DNA of 64,000 bases from Spirosoma radiotolerans (GTDB taxonomy: Bacteria; Bacteroidota; Bacteroidia; Cytophagales; Spirosomataceae). Below are positions 8,559 to 17,028 of the stretch, piece after piece; within the stretch, counting starts at the first letter, position 1, and each line of letters starts with the position of its first letter. The stretch is taken from assembly GCF_000974425.1 (NCBI RefSeq), contig NZ_CP010429.1, forward strand, positions 6,216,501-6,280,500, in the 5' to 3' direction. The position numbers were made by a program, and so were the translations under genes. Below the pieces are notes generated by a model. It did no database searches. It had not been told where the DNA came from and saw only the letters and a list, made by a program, of their open reading frames with translations.

Positions 8559-10504
8559 GATTTATTAGATGGAAAATTGATAAGTACATTGAGTGCCCAG
8601 TTACGACCCGGCAACGCATTCCGCTTTACACTGAACATAAGCGCATCGAATACATTATTAACCTGCCCCTGTACCCGAATGGGCACCGGGCCGACTTTGG
8701 TCGTCGTTTCAAGCAGTACATTTGTTAAGGCAACGCCCTTAAAAAACTGGCTATTGTCGAAGGTAGTGTACCGGCGCGAACTGGCTTGTGTTTGCACCGA
8801 CAGGCGTGTTTGGCCACGCTGGATGTAGGCATTAAGCGTTTCGGTATGGATGGGCACAAAGACCAGTTGCTTCCCGATCACGTCTTCGGCGTAGGTATCA
8901 TAGGCCCGCTCCTGCGATGAGCGCGTAAGCGCATAACCGAGCCTCAGACCAGCCCGCCAACCATTACGAACGTAAGCGAGCGAGGTTGTTAACTCTCCTC
9001 CCCGCGCTAAGACCTGCTGTAAATTCTCGACATGATAGTTGGTCGTCGGATTCCAGTACGTCCAGTTATCTACCCGATTGCGGTATACGGTTGCTTCGGC
9101 TGTCAGGTTGAGGTGTTCCGAAAATACCAGGGTCGATGCAAGCCCGGCTTCCAGGTTGAATCCATTTTCGGGTAGCAGATTGGGGTTGCCTAAGTCGGCC
9201 CAGTACCGTTCATTGAGCGTTGGCACCCGGTAACTCCGACTGATGGCTCCTTTAGCCGTTAAACCAAAGGCAGGACGTTGCACAATCCGATATTCAGCGC
9301 CAAGTGATGGCGTAAGGGGTGGATTAAATCGGGTAACAAATGCCTGCCGCACAGTGGCCGACACTAGCCAGCGGGTAGTCTGCAACCGAAGCAACGCATA
9401 CAAGTCACCTCGGTCTTCTTCGATTAATGGGCTTATGTAGCCATCCGTTTGGGTGCGGTAATGCGACCACTCGCCACCTACCCTAAGGTTCAGTGCCCAT
9501 CTGGCTTTAGCGGGGGTTAAGACGAACTCACGCTCGGTCCGGCCAATAAACCGGTCGGTTTGGGTGTGGCTGGGCAACGCGAAATTACTTTTGGCATAAT
9601 CCAGAATATCATGCGTCCAACCCAGGCGCAGCGTAAGATGGTTGGTTTCGTAGGTCGTAAGAAATCGAGCCGACTGGGTGCGTGTCCGTTCGCGGGCAAT
9701 GGTGTCCTGCGGTGCCAGAATTAGGTCGTTGTCTGTTAGCCACACATTGACGGATAGCTGCCGACCACTGTTGTGCATAAAGTACAAATCCTGAACAAAA
9801 CCCCGCTGCGCGGTTGTGGACCGTTCCAGAAAATAATTCCGGCGTTCAGCGGATGGGTACGCATTATTGAACTGGTTCCGGTAAGCGAACGTCTTCCCCG
9901 ATAATTTCCAGGAGGCTCCTAACCTGGCACTGTACCGTATACCCAACTGGGTCTGATTATTGTGAAAACTAGCCAGTTGCTGGCCAACCGTCACGTGTAT
10001 ACCCGGTTGCCAAACGGGACTGCTTCCCAGCAGAATACTCCCTCCTACCGCACCCGAACCGACAACACTCGCCGACGAACCATACTGAACGGATAACTGA
10101 TCGAAACCCGCTACGGGCAGCGTCGAGAAATCAGTCAGGCCAAGGTTGGGTTGATTGATGTTGATCCCATTCCAAAGAACGGCGGTATGGTTGGCCGATG
10201 TTCCCCGAAAAGACACCGTTGCTAGCTGGCCGGGACCATAATTCTTGAACGCTATGGGCGTGTTCAACGACAGCAAGTCCGTCAATGACCCAAAGCGAAA
10301 CTGGATCAGCGTTGCCGAGTCGATCCGCTGAAATTTTTGGCCCGCTAAAAACCGCTCGGGCGCAATGGCTCGTACGGTTACGGCCGACAAGGACACACCT
10401 GTTGTCGACCGCGCTAACGAATCTGTTTGCGCGCTGCTACTACGCCCGGCAAGCAAGCCGAGTAGTAAGGTAATAATCCACCAGCGAAGGGTGTTCTGTT
10501 TCAA
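8555..10504 (-). CDS. btuB: TonB-dependent vitamin B12 receptor, BtuB-like
   Basis: 649 residues; signal peptide 1-25 ending SSSAQ. The plug domain (about 40-160) contains VSFRGTSANHTAVLWNGININ and VVGSGAVGGSILL. The barrel follows and ends with an aromatic-rich strand region and NFPSNKS. The start codon is TTG (10502-10504). No in-frame ATG lies near, and the signal peptide begins here. It is the first gene behind the cobalamin riboswitch and overlaps the BtuG-like gene by ATGA, so the receptor, lipoprotein and PP-loop enzyme are translationally coupled. Known: BtuB imports corrinoids across the outer membrane using TonB. The specificity call rests on the riboswitch and neighbours. Confidence 0.85.
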   Translation of the reverse strand: MKQNTLRWWIITLLLGLLAGRSSSAQTDSLARSTTGVSLSAVTVRAIAPERFLAGQKFQRIDSATLIQFRFGSLTDLLSLNTPIAFKNYGPGQLATVSFRGTSANHTAVLWNGININQPNLGLTDFSTLPVAGFDQLSVQYGSSASVVGSGAVGGSILLGSSPVWQPGIHVTVGQQLASFHNNQTQLGIRYSARLGASWKLSGKTFAYRNQFNNAYPSAERRNYFLERSTTAQRGFVQDLYFMHNSGRQLSVNVWLTDNDLILAPQDTIARERTRTQSARFLTTYETNHLTLRLGWTHDILDYAKSNFALPSHTQTDRFIGRTEREFVLTPAKARWALNLRVGGEWSHYRTQTDGYISPLIEEDRGDLYALLRLQTTRWLVSATVRQAFVTRFNPPLTPSLGAEYRIVQRPAFGLTAKGAISRSYRVPTLNERYWADLGNPNLLPENGFNLEAGLASTLVFSEHLNLTAEATVYRNRVDNWTYWNPTTNYHVENLQQVLARGGELTTSLAYVRNGWRAGLRLGYALTRSSQERAYDTYAEDVIGKQLVFVPIHTETLNAYIQRGQTRLSVQTQASSRRYTTFDNSQFFKGVALTNVLLETTTKVGPVPIRVQGQVNNVFDALMFSVKRNALPGRNWALNVLINFPSNKS

Positions 10505-10605
10505 TAGTATGATACGAATGAGTGCCCGGAACCGTTAGGCCGCCAAGTTGGTGGCCCATCAGCACGCGATTGGGGCGTTTCCTCCGAACGCCAGAACAAC
10601 GGATG

Positions 10606-10797
10606 GTTTGCGGCAGGTCTCCTGGCTCGTCTCGTCGGCTCTTACCTTCCCACGCTGAGGCTCAGCGCAGTGGTTACGTAGATTGAACCGATTTTTCTAA
10701 AGACTTACAGTTGCGGGGACAGCATTGGCTTTACACCAACTTCCCTTTTAAGCCTTACAAGCTGCCACGAAGCAGCATCAGGCACCGAAAACTCAAG
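10606..10797 (-). promoter_or_regulatory. Cobalamin (B12) riboswitch
   Basis: On the minus strand the conserved blocks occur in order: GGTGCC near the 5' end, AAAAGGGAAGTTGGTGTAAA, GCTGTCCCCGCAACTGTAA, CCACTG, GGGAAGG, and the 3' B12-box AGCCAGGAGACCTGCC (about 10613-10628). Known: adenosylcobalamin binding lowers expression of uptake genes. About 100 bases separate it from the btuB start. That stretch holds a GGCGTT/AACGCC hairpin whose loop reads CGGAGGA and may be part of the expression platform. Confidence 0.95.
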
Positions 10798-10798
10798 G

Positions 10799-10806
10799 CA
10801 AAGGTA
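10799..10806 (-). promoter_or_regulatory. Promoter -7 element of the btuB operon
   Basis: TACCTTTG on the minus strand matches the Bacteroidota TAnnTTTG element and sits right before the riboswitch 5' end, so transcription would begin at the aptamer. The -33 box is weak. Confidence 0.55.
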
Positions 10807-10826
10807 GGGTAATTTATGGAATTAAC

Positions 10827-10853
10827 GTAACGCGGACATCCTGTCCGCGTTAC
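10827..10853. repeat. Perfect 12-bp inverted repeat with 3-base loop
   Basis: GTAACGCGGACA and TGTCCGCGTTAC flank TCC. It lies between the 3' end of the M16-like gene and the btuB promoter and could terminate the M16 transcript. The word ending GCGTTAC recurs right after it (10855-10864). Confidence 0.7.
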
Positions 10854-10867
10854 AGTCGCGTTACTTG

Positions 10868-12247
10868 TTAAAACCCTTCTGCTTTAATTTCTTTCTCGGT
10901 GATGGTACCGTATTTTTTCACTTTGTCCCGAATGGTTTCCGCTTTGCCAATCAACACAAACTGAAGCTTGTCTTTCGGAAAATACTGGTCGATAATCTGG
11001 CGGGTCTTGGCGACGGTCAGCCCATCTACGTTCTTCTGGAAGTTGTTGATAAACGACTCATCGAAGCCAAGGCTGAACATATCGGTTAGCAAATTGGCCA
11101 ACTCGCTGGCCGACTCATATCTAGGCGGGAAATCAGCTTTAACGTAGTTTTTGGCAGATGACAGCGTTTTCTCGTCGATGCCTGTCCGATGCAAACTATC
11201 GAGTACCTGCAGGGCCATGTCGATGGCCTGCGTAGTGGTACTAACTTTTGTAAAGGTTGAAATGGCAAAGGTGCCGCTCTTCCGGAACGTACTGAATCGG
11301 CTATTCGCGCCATAGGTCAGGCCTGAATTGACCCGCAGGGCATCGTTCAGCCAGGATGTAAAGCGTCCCCCCAGAATCGTATTGACTACCGTAACGGGAA
11401 TAAAATCGGGGTTATTTTGGGTAATCCCTTTCCCACCAATCAAAAATGTAGTTTCACGGGCGTCATCTTTATTGACCAGCAACACCCGGCTTTTATCGAA
11501 CATAACCGTCGGGTCTGTTAGGGCAGGCGATGTGGCTGCTGCCGTTTTCCAGTTACCAAATAAGTCAGTAATGCGCTTTTTCATAGCCGCCGTATTAAAA
11601 TCGCCCACAATGGCAATCGCGCCCCGGTCGGTTGTAAAGTTTTTCTGATAGAACTGCCGAACATCGCTGGCCGAAACGGCTGATACCGACGCGGGTGTGC
11701 CGGTGAGCGGATTCGCGTAGGGATGACCTTCAAAGACAAACTTGTTGAAGTACGAGCCCACCACGCCCCTCGGACTTTCTTTTTGCTGAATCAACTGAAG
11801 CAGTTGACGCTGTTTGTACTTGTCGAATTCTGCCTGATCGAAGGTAGGCTTCGTGAGCACATCCTGAATAATATCGAACAGTAAGTCCTGATCTTTCACC
11901 GCAAACGACGAGGTCAGTTTGGCTACTTCTTTCCCGGCATAGGTATCCACGCTGGCACCTACATACTCGATCTTTTCTTCCAGTTGTGCTTTCGTGTATT
12001 TCGAACTACCGAACAGCAAAGCCTCCGCCGTCATGTTGGCCAGGCCATACCGGCTGCCATCCTGCACCGCCCCGGCGTCGAATACGGCCGAGACATTGAT
12101 GAGCGGCACTTCATGTTGCTCCATCAAATAAACCGTCAGGCCATTCTTTAACTTGAACTTCTGGTAAGGTGGCACCTTGAACGTTTGCGCCCACGACGAA
12201 GCTCCAGCCAGTATAAGAGCAAGGAGCATTGTAACTATGTATTTCAT
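10868..12247 (-). CDS. M16-family peptidase-like protein lacking the zinc motif (partner subunit)
   Basis: 459 residues with signal peptide 1-21 (ASSWAQ). The M16 fold is recognisable from the start (PPYQKFKLKNGLTVYLMEQHEVPLINVSAVFDAGA) and from the GAIAIVGDFN segment near 200. At the place of the HxxEH zinc motif it reads NMTAEA (71-76), so both histidines and the catalytic glutamate are absent. Known: many M16 enzymes pair an active and an inactive half. The active half is the next gene upstream (12452-13795), so a periplasmic heterodimer is likely. Confidence 0.85.
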   Translation of the reverse strand: MKYIVTMLLALILAGASSWAQTFKVPPYQKFKLKNGLTVYLMEQHEVPLINVSAVFDAGAVQDGSRYGLANMTAEALLFGSSKYTKAQLEEKIEYVGASVDTYAGKEVAKLTSSFAVKDQDLLFDIIQDVLTKPTFDQAEFDKYKQRQLLQLIQQKESPRGVVGSYFNKFVFEGHPYANPLTGTPASVSAVSASDVRQFYQKNFTTDRGAIAIVGDFNTAAMKKRITDLFGNWKTAAATSPALTDPTVMFDKSRVLLVNKDDARETTFLIGGKGITQNNPDFIPVTVVNTILGGRFTSWLNDALRVNSGLTYGANSRFSTFRKSGTFAISTFTKVSTTTQAIDMALQVLDSLHRTGIDEKTLSSAKNYVKADFPPRYESASELANLLTDMFSLGFDESFINNFQKNVDGLTVAKTRQIIDQYFPKDKLQFVLIGKAETIRDKVKKYGTITEKEIKAEGF

Positions 12248-12451
12248 CCGTGTTATTGATTGACTATATATCAGACTAGGTGTCGTTGTCGCGTTAGCGA
12301 CAGAATGTGTATAGCTATACCCGATAGATGAGCCTGATGAGTTGCTTAATGATGTAACCTCTCAACCCCCTTTGATCGCTACGTAATCATAAGCCACCGG
12401 AGGATAGGCTTTATCTACAAACAGTTGGTCGCTATGCGACAAGCAGGCTCT
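12248..12451. other. Gap between the two M16 genes with small GTCGC palindromes
   Basis: Holds GTCGCGTTAGCGAC at 12288-12301, GTCGCTATGCGAC at 12428-12440 and a decayed copy near 12374. The same palindrome recurs at 15741-15995. No gene is seen. Confidence 0.6.
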
Positions 12452-13795
12452 TTAATTGTTTTTAACCGGATTCGTTTTGGGCTCTGGCAGCAGATAGCCA
12501 ACTGTCCGGTTACGGCTGGTGAGATACGTTTTGGCGACGCGCTGAACGTCTTCTTTGGTTACCTTTTCATACAGTGCCGGAGCTTCGTAAAGCTTCTTGT
12601 AGTCACCAAAGAACAGTTCATACGTACCGAGCGAGTTCGCTTTTCCGTTGATCGACTCCATCGTCCGGTAAAACTCCATCAGCTTTTGATTCTTCAGCTT
12701 CTGCAATTCAACATCGGTAATGCCTTCATCAATCACCCTGTCGATTTGATACAAAACCGACCGTTCCAGATGCTCCGCCGTAGTACCACTGCCGGCGATG
12801 GCATAGATTGAAAACAGGCTTGGGTCAAATGATTCGCCGAAACTGGTAAATGCCCGCGACGCAATCGTTGAATCAAGCACCAGCGACTTTACCAGACGCG
12901 ACGAGTTACCCGAACTCAACACACCACTGAGCAAATCGAGCGCGTAGTAATCCGGGTGGCGGGTAGCAGGGGTATGGTAAGCCAGCAAAATGTTAGGCGT
13001 CGCTACGTCTTTATACGTCGTCACGCGCCGTTCACCATTCTGGGGCGGCTCGACAGTACGCAGGCTGTCAGGTAGTTTTTGCGCCGGAATGGGTTCAATA
13101 TACTGCTCAGCCAGTTTCTTTACCTGTGCAGCCGTTACGTCGCCTACCACAACCGCCACGGCATTGTTCGGCGAGTAATAGGTTTTGAAGTATTTCTCCA
13201 GATCGGCCTGCGTCCACTTCTTTATGTCCGATTCGAAACCGATTACGGGGAACATATACGGGTGCTCCACAAAGGCCGTAGCCTGTACCAGCTCGCTGAT
13301 AACCCGATAATTGCTATTTTCCAGCCCGGTACTTCGCTCCGAGAGAACAACGCCCCGCTCACTCTCTACCATCTTCGGGTCGATGGCCAGATCACGAATC
13401 CGGTCGGCCTCCAGGTCAAAGATCGTTTCGAGGGCTCCGCTTTGGAACCAGTCGGTATACACCGTCGTATTTTGCGTTGTATAGGCGTTGTTCGAACCGC
13501 CGTTGGCCTCCATAACCCGGTCAAACTGCTTGGGACCGTATTTTTTAGCCCCGTTGAACATCATGTGCTCAAAGAAGTGCGACAAACCCGTTATGCCGTG
13601 AACCTCGTTGCGGGAGCCAACTTTCCAGAAAGAATAGAAATTGGCATTGGGAATGGAATGATCTTCGAGGACCATGAATTTCATGCCGTTTTTCAGCGTG
13701 AACGTTTGCACGTCCTCTGCCTTGGGCTTATTCTGAGCTAATACCACACCCGCAGTGAGTGCCAATACAGCAAAAAGCCCTATTCGTTTGTTCAT
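12452..13795 (-). CDS. M16 zinc metallopeptidase, catalytically complete
   Basis: 447 residues with signal peptide 1-20 (VVLAQ). The inverted zinc motif HFFEH is at 73-77, and the distal glutamate region (MVESERGVVLSERS) lies about 75 residues on. The second M16 half is present (VAVVVGDVTAAQVKK, near 200). It is a single-chain protein half the length of pitrilysin, like processing-peptidase beta-type subunits, and pairs with the inactive-type gene 204 bases downstream. Known role of the family: cleavage of peptides in the periplasm. Confidence 0.9.
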   Translation of the reverse strand: MNKRIGLFAVLALTAGVVLAQNKPKAEDVQTFTLKNGMKFMVLEDHSIPNANFYSFWKVGSRNEVHGITGLSHFFEHMMFNGAKKYGPKQFDRVMEANGGSNNAYTTQNTTVYTDWFQSGALETIFDLEADRIRDLAIDPKMVESERGVVLSERSTGLENSNYRVISELVQATAFVEHPYMFPVIGFESDIKKWTQADLEKYFKTYYSPNNAVAVVVGDVTAAQVKKLAEQYIEPIPAQKLPDSLRTVEPPQNGERRVTTYKDVATPNILLAYHTPATRHPDYYALDLLSGVLSSGNSSRLVKSLVLDSTIASRAFTSFGESFDPSLFSIYAIAGSGTTAEHLERSVLYQIDRVIDEGITDVELQKLKNQKLMEFYRTMESINGKANSLGTYELFFGDYKKLYEAPALYEKVTKEDVQRVAKTYLTSRNRTVGYLLPEPKTNPVKNN

Positions 13796-13843
13796 AAGGT
13801 GGTTTTAGTTTGGAGAAAAGCTAAAATTAATGACCTTTAGCTC

Positions 13844-14617
13844 ATGAACCAATCGCTCTGGTCGCTTAGCGGCCAACGCGCCCTTGTAACGGGCGGAACT
13901 AAAGGAATCGGCGAAGCCATTGTCCGGCAATTTCTGGACCTGGGCGCATCGGTATTTATCGTTGCCCGCGACAACACACTGCTTCAGCGGCAACTAACCG
14001 AGTATCGCCAGCAAGGCCATACCGTCGAAGGCATAGCCACTGATGTGAGTCAGCCGGGTGTAGCTGCTCAGGTTATTGACTCGGTGAAGACAACGTGGGG
14101 TAGCCTGGATATTCTGGTCAATAATGCGGGTACGAATGTTCGCAAAGCCACTGCCGACTACAGCCCTGCCGAGTATGACCATGTGCTGAATACCAACCTT
14201 CGCTCAGCGTATGAACTGACCCAGGCAGCCTATTCACTTTTAAGAGAATCCTCTATCGGTGGTAAAATTGTGATGATTTCGTCGGTATCTGGGCTGGCGC
14301 ATACTAGTAGTGGCTCGCTATACGGCATGACCAAAGCGGCCATGCTCCAGCTCACCCGAAACCTCGCCGTTGAGTGGGCGCCCGATGGCATTCGGGTAAA
14401 TGCTGTGGCGCCCTGGTATATCAAAACGCCATTGGCCACACCCGTATTGACTAACCCTGAAAAACTAGCGGGTATCCTGAAACGAACGCCGATGAACCGG
14501 GTTGGCGAGCCGGAAGAAGTAGCTTCCGTCGTTTCTTTTTTGTGCATGCCTGCATCGGGCTATGTAACAGGACAGACAATTTCGGCAGACGGCGGCCTGA
14601 TGGCCTGGGCTTATTAA
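13844..14617 (+). CDS. Short-chain dehydrogenase/reductase (tropinone-reductase-like SDR)
   Basis: 257 residues with classical SDR motifs: the NAD(P) glycine motif TGGTKGIG (16-23), NNAG (93-96), and the catalytic Ser near 147 with Y160 and K164 (YGMTK). The C-terminus has SADGG, usual for FabG/tropinone-reductase-like members. A basic residue in the TGGTKGIG loop and ARD at the end of beta-2 hint at NADP(H). The substrate cannot be read. The gene converges with the next one and the two overlap by 4 bases at their stops. Confidence 0.88.
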   Translation: MNQSLWSLSGQRALVTGGTKGIGEAIVRQFLDLGASVFIVARDNTLLQRQLTEYRQQGHTVEGIATDVSQPGVAAQVIDSVKTTWGSLDILVNNAGTNVRKATADYSPAEYDHVLNTNLRSAYELTQAAYSLLRESSIGGKIVMISSVSGLAHTSSGSLYGMTKAAMLQLTRNLAVEWAPDGIRVNAVAPWYIKTPLATPVLTNPEKLAGILKRTPMNRVGEPEEVASVVSFLCMPASGYVTGQTISADGGLMAWAY

Positions 14618-15558
14618 AGCCCGGCTACCATCGCTTTCATCTTTGCCATCGCTGTTTTCGTTACGGTCAGGGCATCCTGTGCGTAATAATTTTTATTGAA
14701 CACCTCCAGCGATACGACAATCGGCTGGTCGTTGCGCTTGATGAGTTTCAGCGTTTCGCGAATCGGCGCAACGCCATCGCCTGGAAACACCCGGTCAGCA
14801 TCGACTATTTTCTCACGGGTGAAATCGGCCGTGTAGTCATTTACGTGGAATACCTCAATGGCCGGTTTACCAACCAAGGGCAGGCTTACATTGCCCGAGC
14901 CTCCTTTATAAAGGTGATAGATATCTAGCAACACCCGGGCTGACGGGTGCCCACTCTCAATGGCGACAAACATAACTTCGCTCAACCGGCTCAGGTTCGG
15001 CGAGAACCCCCATAACTCTAACTGAGGAACAACCCCGGTTTTATCGCCAACTTCCAGAATAGCGCGATACCGTTCGGCAGCTTTGTACAGATCTATTTTA
15101 GGGCTACCGGGCGATTGGGCACCGATTGGTGGCGTTGCTACGCGTTTGCAACCCACTTCGGCCAGCATTTCCATCTCGTTTTTTAATTGAGACAGCCCTT
15201 TGGCACGGGCCGCTTCGTCATCAATGATCCACGGTGCAAAGCCAATAGCATTTTCAATTTTTATGCCCAGGTCGGCAAGAATTTTTCGGGCCTCGGCCGT
15301 TGTTCCGCCCGATTTCAGGTACGTCTGTAAGGTCTCAATCCATATTTCGACCGACCGGAATCCTCCCTTAGAAGCGGCTTCCAGCTCTTTTACGAATCCG
15401 AGTTTCTGCCCCCTAATTGTACTCATGTTGAGGCAGATCGTAAATGGAGATTGAGCGGCTGGTGATGTCCCAGCGGCCAGCGAGTTAGTCGATAGTGTTG
15501 CCCCTACCGAGGCAGTCAGAGCCGCCAGCGTTTGACGACGGGTTATGGATTGAGACAT
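14614..15558 (-). CDS. Tat-exported sugar phosphate isomerase/epimerase-like TIM-barrel protein
   Basis: 314 residues from the ATG at 15556-15558. A longer frame starts at 15621, but only the internal start gives a clean Tat signal (SITRRQTLAALTASVG, cleavage near SLAAG). The mature part is a xylose-isomerase-like AP-endonuclease-2 barrel with typical segments: FRSVEIWIE, PQLELWGFSPN, VLLDIYHLYKGG, EVFHVNDYTAD and FPGDGVAPIRETL. Glu, Asp, His and Glu at these strand ends would bind a divalent metal. Known: such proteins isomerise or epimerise sugars; exported copies are common in Cytophagales. The substrate is unknown. Confidence 0.82.
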   Translation of the reverse strand: MSQSITRRQTLAALTASVGATLSTNSLAAGTSPAAQSPFTICLNMSTIRGQKLGFVKELEAASKGGFRSVEIWIETLQTYLKSGGTTAEARKILADLGIKIENAIGFAPWIIDDEAARAKGLSQLKNEMEMLAEVGCKRVATPPIGAQSPGSPKIDLYKAAERYRAILEVGDKTGVVPQLELWGFSPNLSRLSEVMFVAIESGHPSARVLLDIYHLYKGGSGNVSLPLVGKPAIEVFHVNDYTADFTREKIVDADRVFPGDGVAPIRETLKLIKRNDQPIVVSLEVFNKNYYAQDALTVTKTAMAKMKAMVAGL

Positions 15559-16093
15559 GAAGCAAACTGGATTCAGGCGTTTTAGGAATTGTCTAATGCG
15601 TAGTAAACGTAAAAAGTACATAAACCTACTGTTTTACGTTTGTGTAGTTCTCATGCGTCAAACAACACAAACGAGTGACCCTAGCTAATGCAAGCCATAT
15701 TAATGATGCAGGGCTTGGAGCCATGGTTCTTTAGAGTTACGTCGCTACGCGACTTAGATAGACATGGTTGGGAGCAATTTTTGCTACAAACATTAGGTCG
15801 CTAACGCGACAATAAGGTTAACCACTAAACCAAGCCTGATTGACTAAGTGTAGTACCATTTAGTCGCGTAAGCAATCTAGAGATCGGAAATGTTTACAAC
15901 TACTCCGCCTTACATACAATTATGTACAGTCGCGTTAGCGACGAAAGGTTTGTAGCATTCGGGCAAGCGCTTCCATTCGCTGATCGCATAGCGACCGAAC
16001 GCCTATTCACACCATCCATACCCGATACTTGACTTGTATAGTACCTAAAAAACTTTCTTTAAAATAAATTTTCTGTTTCTCCAAACTATTTCA
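15559..16093. other. Long gene-free gap with a cluster of GTCGC...GCGAC palindromes
   Basis: No convincing gene in about 535 bases. It holds five related short palindromes: GTCGCTACGCGAC (15741-15753), GTCGCTAACGCGAC (15797-15810), a partial copy near 15863, GTCGCGTTAGCGAC (15929-15942) and GATCGCATAGCGAC (15982-15995), spaced about 50-70 bases apart. Confidence 0.65.
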
Positions 16094-16101
16094 TACTTTT
16101 G
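16094..16101 (+). promoter_or_regulatory. Promoter -7 element before a short structured transcript
   Basis: TACTTTTG fits TAnnTTTG. It stands about 160 bases before an intrinsic terminator, giving a short leader or small RNA ahead of rplC. Confidence 0.5.
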
Positions 16102-16105
16102 CACT

Positions 16106-16268
16106 CCCAAACTCGGAACATCGAGATAACGACATACGAGGGTGAAGGTCCGCTAAAATCGATACGATTTAGTAGAAACCACATCTGACTTTTTCGGCAA
16201 ACAAACCTTGCATTGCATCGTATTGTCTGCCATTTGAGGTCAGGTGCTGTGCGCCCGACCTTTTTTTA
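16106..16268 (+). ncRNA. Candidate small RNA or attenuated leader upstream of the ribosomal operon
   Basis: A TAnnTTTG promoter at the 5' side, an internal hairpin (CTAAAATCG / CGATTTAG near 16155-16175) and an intrinsic terminator at 16236-16268 define a unit of about 160 nt without a reading frame of note. A second promoter follows, so this may be a separate RNA or an attenuator for the operon. It matches none of the RNA families I can recognise by eye (not tmRNA, SRP or RNase P). Confidence 0.4.
16236..16268 (+). terminator. Intrinsic terminator/attenuator before rplC
   Basis: GGTCAGGTGC-TGT-GCGCCCGACC folds into a hairpin with one mismatch and is followed by seven T. Confidence 0.75.
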
Positions 16269-16323
16269 TGTCGTTTCGGGGCCTGATTGTTAAGCAGATA
16301 TAGGATTCGTTCGAATATTTGCC

Positions 16324-16331
16324 TACCTTTG
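16324..16331 (+). promoter_or_regulatory. Probable main promoter of the ribosomal operon
   Basis: TACCTTTG matches TAnnTTTG exactly and lies about 70 bases before the rplC start, downstream of the terminator at 16236-16268. The -33 box is weak. Confidence 0.55.
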
Positions 16332-16404
16332 CGGCCCGATTCGGAAGGTCCGAACGGAAAAAAGGATTACCTATTTTTTACCTGCTTACTTTAAACAAAC
16401 ACAA

Positions 16405-17025
16405 ATGTCTGGTTTAATTGGCAAGAAAATCGGGATGACCAGCGTGTACAATGCGGACGGGCAGGCTCTGGCATGTACAGTGATTGAGACGGGTCCCTGT
16501 GTCGTAACTCAAGTCCGTAGCGTCGAGAAAGATGGCTACACGGCTGTGCAACTGGGTTATGGCGACAAAAAAGAAAAGCACAGCAACAAGCCGGAGTTGG
16601 GCCACTTCAAAAAAGCGGGTACCACGCCTAAGCGCAAACTGGTTGAATTCAAAGAATTCGAACAAACGCTTGATTTAGGCGCAACACTTACGGTAGCCGA
16701 TGTATTTGCAGAAGCTGACTTCGTTGATGTAGTCGGAACAGCAAAAGGTCGTGGTTTCCAAGGCGTTGTGAAACGTCACGGATTCGCTGGGGTTGGCGGT
16801 CAAACGCACGGTCAGCACAACCGGGGTCGTCACCCAGGTTCGATTGGTGCCTGTTCGTTCCCATCGCGTGTGTTCAAAGGTCTTCGGATGGCCGGCCGTA
16901 CGGGCGGTAACCGAGTGAAGGTTCAAAACCTTCGCGTATTGCGCGTTCTGCCTGAGCAAAATCTGCTCGTTGTTAGCGGTTCAATTCCAGGAGCCAAAAA
17001 TTCATACGTTATTATCGAGAAGTAG
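16405..17025 (+). CDS. rplC: 50S ribosomal protein L3
   Basis: 206 residues; starts SGLIGKKIGMTSVY and contains the L3 signature FQGVVKRHGFAGVGGQTHG with R/H-rich loop reaching the peptidyl-transferase centre. It binds 23S rRNA early in assembly. It is the first gene of the operon here; rpsJ, which often precedes it, is not present upstream in this window. rplD follows after 3 bases. Confidence 0.97.
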   Translation: MSGLIGKKIGMTSVYNADGQALACTVIETGPCVVTQVRSVEKDGYTAVQLGYGDKKEKHSNKPELGHFKKAGTTPKRKLVEFKEFEQTLDLGATLTVADVFAEADFVDVVGTAKGRGFQGVVKRHGFAGVGGQTHGQHNRGRHPGSIGACSFPSRVFKGLRMAGRTGGNRVKVQNLRVLRVLPEQNLLVVSGSIPGAKNSYVIIEK

Positions 17026-17028
17026 GTC

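Noticed and set aside
13079..13741. 220-codon plus-strand frame
   Set aside because: Antisense to the active M16 gene, whose motifs are clear.
16301..16325. Possible tRNA-like GTTCGAAT before rplC
   Set aside because: No cloverleaf arms around it; a chance match.
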